Source of the DNA: Pradoshia sp. D12
GTDB lineage: Bacteria > Bacillota > Bacilli > Bacillales > Pradoshiaceae
Direction: 5' to 3'
NCBI RefSeq assembly: GCF_008935075.1
Contig: NZ_CP044545.1
Coordinates: forward strand, 2,259,501 to 2,323,500
Length of the DNA: 64,000 nt
Shown: piece after piece, positions 61,400 through 64,000 of the stretch
Position numbering within the stretch: position 1 is the stretch's first letter
Layout: each line of letters starts with the position of its first letter
The notes under the pieces: generated by a model
Told to the model about the DNA's origin: nothing
Seen by the model: only the letters and a program-made list of their open reading frames with translations
Database searches by the model: none
Program-made: the position numbers and the translations under genes

Positions 61400-61601
61400 T
61401 CATAATTCCCCCATTCAAAGTCTTACATTTGTAGGATACATTAGATAGCTTACATGTGCAATCCATGTATTCCCTAATATTGTATGTAACATTACCTAAT
61501 ATAGATGTAAACTCCCCGTTTAAACAGAGGCATATACTCTTTCCTATGCTCAACTAAAGCAGCTGCCAAGTGATTCGACACTGCCTTCCTGATATGCTCT
61601 A

Positions 61602-62750
61602 TTATTCTTGAACCTTGTTATTTTTTCTGGCTTCAGTCATTTGTTTCCATACAGACCCAAGGGCTTCATCACCATTTTTAATACGCTCACTGGCCATCTT
61701 CGCCTGCAGAGCCACTTCAAATTCTTCATCATTTTCCGCTTTTCGAAGCGCTGGCAAAGCATTTTCCCCACCAACCTCATACAAGTACATGGCCGCTCTC
61801 CAGCGTACTAGCTTACTTTTATCAGCTAAAGCTTCAATCATAGCCTGTTCAGCTTCCGGGAAGCCTAAATCAGACAAGCAGTCTCCCGCTGTTCTTCTGA
61901 CCGTTACACTCTTATCTTTTAGTCCCTTATATAAATATGGCAAAACAATCGTGTCTTCAATCATTCCTAAATAGACCACAGCAAGCCTTCTGATAGATGC
62001 TTTTTCATCCTCCAATGCCTTATTGAGGAGTGGCAGATCCAAAACTTCCGGATCCTCCATCTGATCCAATGCTTGAAATCTGGCCTTCCAGTCTTCCTGA
62101 TCCAAATCAGCTTCCGTAAGCTTTCTTCTTTTCACCTTAACGGGTTCGGACTTCTTGGTGGTGGTGTCTTGAGCGTCTGCAACAAGCTTCGCTAACCGTT
62201 CTTCTGGATATAAGGCGATGACTTCATCCATCACCTCTTTCCCAATCTGCTCAAGCTCCCCGTAACGATTGCCAAAATCAATCCATTTTCGGATCAACAC
62301 AGCATTATCATCCTCAAGCTGAGATACTTGGAAAGCATCCATAAATGCTTTCGGCATAGCCCATCGTTTTTCTTCCAGGTCACTATTTGCTTTAATCTGG
62401 ATAGGTATCCCTTTAAAAACTTGAATTTGGACCTTCACCTCTCCAAATCCTTTGCCTGTATCAACTGGATTAGCTCCAGTTTCTTCAACTGTCTCACCGA
62501 AAACGGTTCGAACCTGTGCCAATATACCAGGCCAATCATATTTAGCATTTCTTTCAACGGCCAGGAAGTCTGCTACATGGTATACACCTTTAACACCTTC
62601 AATATGTAAAATTTCTTTTATAAATGAAGGTGCGGTATCAATCGTATCCTTTTTATAATTCGTACTTTTACCAGCCGGCAATTCTTCATTTAAGATAACC
62701 TTCATCGTATTCGGGCTCGGTGTAGGCTCAATTGAGACAATCCTCATCAT
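61602..62750 (-). CDS. ypgR: NifU-N / HEAT-repeat protein (CvfC, YpgR-like)
   Basis: The 382-aa protein starts with a NifU-like N-terminal domain (RIVSIEPTPSPNTMKVILNE, about 1-95), used by Fe-S scaffold or delivery proteins. A central linker follows, then four or more HEAT-like repeats (ALEDEKASIRRLAVVYLGMI, LKDKSVTVRRTAGDCLSDLG, LADKSKLVRWRAAMYLYEVG). It is the 'conserved virulence factor C' family of staphylococci and bacilli. GGGGG before the ATG lies inside an inverted repeat that can pair with CCCCC upstream. Its molecular role is unclear. Confidence 0.9.
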   Translation of the reverse strand: MMRIVSIEPTPSPNTMKVILNEELPAGKSTNYKKDTIDTAPSFIKEILHIEGVKGVYHVADFLAVERNAKYDWPGILAQVRTVFGETVEETGANPVDTGKGFGEVKVQIQVFKGIPIQIKANSDLEEKRWAMPKAFMDAFQVSQLEDDNAVLIRKWIDFGNRYGELEQIGKEVMDEVIALYPEERLAKLVADAQDTTTKKSEPVKVKRRKLTEADLDQEDWKARFQALDQMEDPEVLDLPLLNKALEDEKASIRRLAVVYLGMIEDTIVLPYLYKGLKDKSVTVRRTAGDCLSDLGFPEAEQAMIEALADKSKLVRWRAAMYLYEVGGENALPALRKAENDEEFEVALQAKMASERIKNGDEALGSVWKQMTEARKNNKVQE

Positions 62751-62752
62751 AA

Positions 62753-62783
62753 AATCCCCCTGATCTATTTATCTAGGGGGATT
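62753..62783 (-). terminator. Stem-loop that ends the ABC-F gene and covers the ypgR ribosome-binding site
   Basis: AATCCCCCT (62753-62761) and AGGGGGATT (62775-62783) make a 9-bp perfect stem. On the minus strand the last part is GGGGGATTTT followed by the ypgR ATG, so the same bases are the 3' arm of the terminator and the ribosome-binding site. Confidence 0.65.
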
Positions 62784-62819
62784 GTAGCATATCTATCAAA
62801 ATATTTACATACTTACGAT

Positions 62820-64000
62820 TTAGCCTTCTTGTATTTCTGAAAGATAGGACCATCGTTCAATCAAATGCTCCAGTTCTTCATTTAATTGAATTTCTTCCTC
62901 AGCTAATTTATTCGCCAGTTCAAAATCACTGCCTGCTTTATTTAGTTCGGCAGCGACTTCCTCCAGTCGTTTTTCAACCGCTTCTATTTTTTCATCGATG
63001 CCTTCCCATTCTCTCATCTCATGATAGGATAGCCGTTTTTTCGTTTTTGTCTCTTCTGCACGTTTTATTTTAGGAGTTGACTCTTTCTCAACGGCAGTTG
63101 CAAGTCTTTCCTGCTCCTGTTTCCATTCCAAGTAATCACTTGCCTGCCCATAGTATTGCTGAATCTGTCCATTCCCTGTAAATACCCATAATTTATGACA
63201 TGTTTTATCCAAGAAGTATCGATCATGTGATACGGTTATAACAACACCCGGAAAATGCTGAAGATACTCTTCCAAAACAGTTAATGTCTGAATATCCAAA
63301 TCATTTGTCGGTTCGTCCAATAAAAGTACATTTGGAGACTCCATCAATATCTTCAATAAATAAAGCCTTCTTTTTTCTCCGCCTGAAAGCTTCCCGATGA
63401 CCGTCCCATGCGTATGTGGCTCAAAAAGGAAACGTTCCAGCATTTGTGCGGCCGAAATTCGCTCACCATCTGCAAGCGTGACCGCTTCACTTGTTTCCCG
63501 GATATATTCAATCATTCGCTTATTGAGTGGTAAATCTTCATTTTCCTGAGTATAATAGCCAATCAATACCGTAGAACCCCGATCAATTGAGCCACTAGTT
63601 AAAGACTCAGAACCGGCAAGCATTCTTAATATGGTTGTTTTTCCACTGCCATTGGCTCCAAGGATACCAATTCGATCTCCCTTTTGTAAAATGACAGAAA
63701 ACCGATCGATTAAGAGTTTATTTTCATAGGATTTTGAAAGATTAACCAGCTCCAACACCTTTTTCCCAAGTCTGGTTGAAGCAACATCCAAACTTAAATC
63801 GTCACTTGCATTACCAGCATTCGCTTCCTCCTGCAAGGATTCAAAGCGCTGAATTCTCGCTTTTTGTTTCGTCGTTCTCGCTTTTGCCCCTTTCCGCATC
63901 CAGGCCAATTCCTGTTGGAACAGCCTTGAAACTTTATGAGCTGATTTTGCTTCCATCTCGTCTCTGATCGCTTTGATTTCTAAAAATTTCTCGTAGTTTC
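62820..64000 (-). CDS. yfmR: ABC-F family ATPase (Uup/YfmR-like), 5' end cut by window edge
   Basis: The visible 393 codons run from the linker (NYEKFLEIKAIRDEME) through the second nucleotide-binding domain: Walker A LGANGSGKTTI, signature KLSGGEKRRLYLL, Walker B NVLLLDEPTNDLD and H-loop VSHDRYFLD. A C-terminal coiled coil of about 80 residues (KIEAVEKRLEEVAAELNKAG) closes the protein. ABC-F proteins act on stalled ribosomes in translation. The C-terminal coiled coil favours the Uup/YfmR group. The first half, with the other ATPase domain, is beyond 64000. Confidence 0.9.
   Translation of the reverse strand, partial: NYEKFLEIKAIRDEMEAKSAHKVSRLFQQELAWMRKGAKARTTKQKARIQRFESLQEEANAGNASDDLSLDVASTRLGKKVLELVNLSKSYENKLLIDRFSVILQKGDRIGILGANGSGKTTILRMLAGSESLTSGSIDRGSTVLIGYYTQENEDLPLNKRMIEYIRETSEAVTLADGERISAAQMLERFLFEPHTHGTVIGKLSGGEKRRLYLLKILMESPNVLLLDEPTNDLDIQTLTVLEEYLQHFPGVVITVSHDRYFLDKTCHKLWVFTGNGQIQQYYGQASDYLEWKQEQERLATAVEKESTPKIKRAEETKTKKRLSYHEMREWEGIDEKIEAVEKRLEEVAAELNKAGSDFELANKLAEEEIQLNEELEHLIERWSYLSEIQEG

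Noticed and set aside
1-64000. CRISPR array, prophage or integrative element
   Set aside because: No evenly spaced direct repeats, no phage or integrase genes and no att-like repeats were seen.

Overview
The window comes from a low-GC, endospore-forming Firmicute of the Bacillaceae. The evidence is strong AGGAGG-type ribosome-binding sites, TTG and GTG starts, an S-box riboswitch, spore-coat genes (CotY/CotZ, CotO, YjcZ, a GerT/CotM-like protein, CgeB-type transferases) and gene order resembling the B. subtilis yod-yoz, ypm, ilvA-dfrA and thyA-ypjP-ypiP-brxA-ypgR blocks. No IS, prophage, CRISPR array, rRNA or tRNA gene was seen. Most genes are on the minus strand.

Layout. 1-5.1 kb: a SAM-controlled methionine operon (yitJ then metH, overlapping by 4 bases; metH runs off the left edge). 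5.2-17.6 kb: mixed small operons, including a methyltransferase, a candidate type I toxin-antitoxin locus at 5.94-6.30 kb, a PAP2 phosphatase, dapF, uppP, a GNAT acetyltransferase behind a structured leader RNA, DUF2639 (YflJ-like), a MATE pump, an SDR, a GerT-like coat protein and a YtkA-like lipoprotein. 17.6-27.1 kb: ctpA-ldcB(yodJ)-deoD-yodL-yodN, an orphan histidine kinase, yozE, a flavoprotein and a YjcZ peptide. 27.2-41.9 kb: GDSL hydrolases, msrA-msrB, ypmQ-ypmR-ypmS, a metallophosphoesterase, a second orphan kinase, DegV, tatA-tatC, ilvA, dfrA-plsC.

42.1-55.5 kb lies between dfrA and thyA, which are neighbours in B. subtilis. It holds a spore-surface block (two CgeB-like transferases, an APH-like kinase, a GT-D protein, a GT-A transferase, DUF1360, CotY/CotZ and CotO family proteins), an SDR-marR pair, and a sulfane-sulfur operon (cstR, DsrE-like, rhodanese, TusA-rhodanese, rhodanese-MBL dioxygenase, TusA, TauE) with three matching palindromes as likely CstR operators. 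56.3-64 kb: thyA, an anthrax-lethal-factor-like (PPEP-like) metalloprotease, a 51-aa membrane ORF, terC, ypjP, ypiP, brxA, ypgR and a right-truncated ABC-F ATPase.

Most worth following up: (1) the 52-codon hydrophobic/basic peptide with a fully overlapping convergent antisense RNA, whose mRNA 5' leader is repeated in the antisense RNA; (2) the leader of the GNAT gene, which combines a 5-codon ORF, an exact tRNA T-arm-like hairpin and mutually exclusive stems that can cover or release the ribosome-binding site; (3) the spore-surface glycosylation block.
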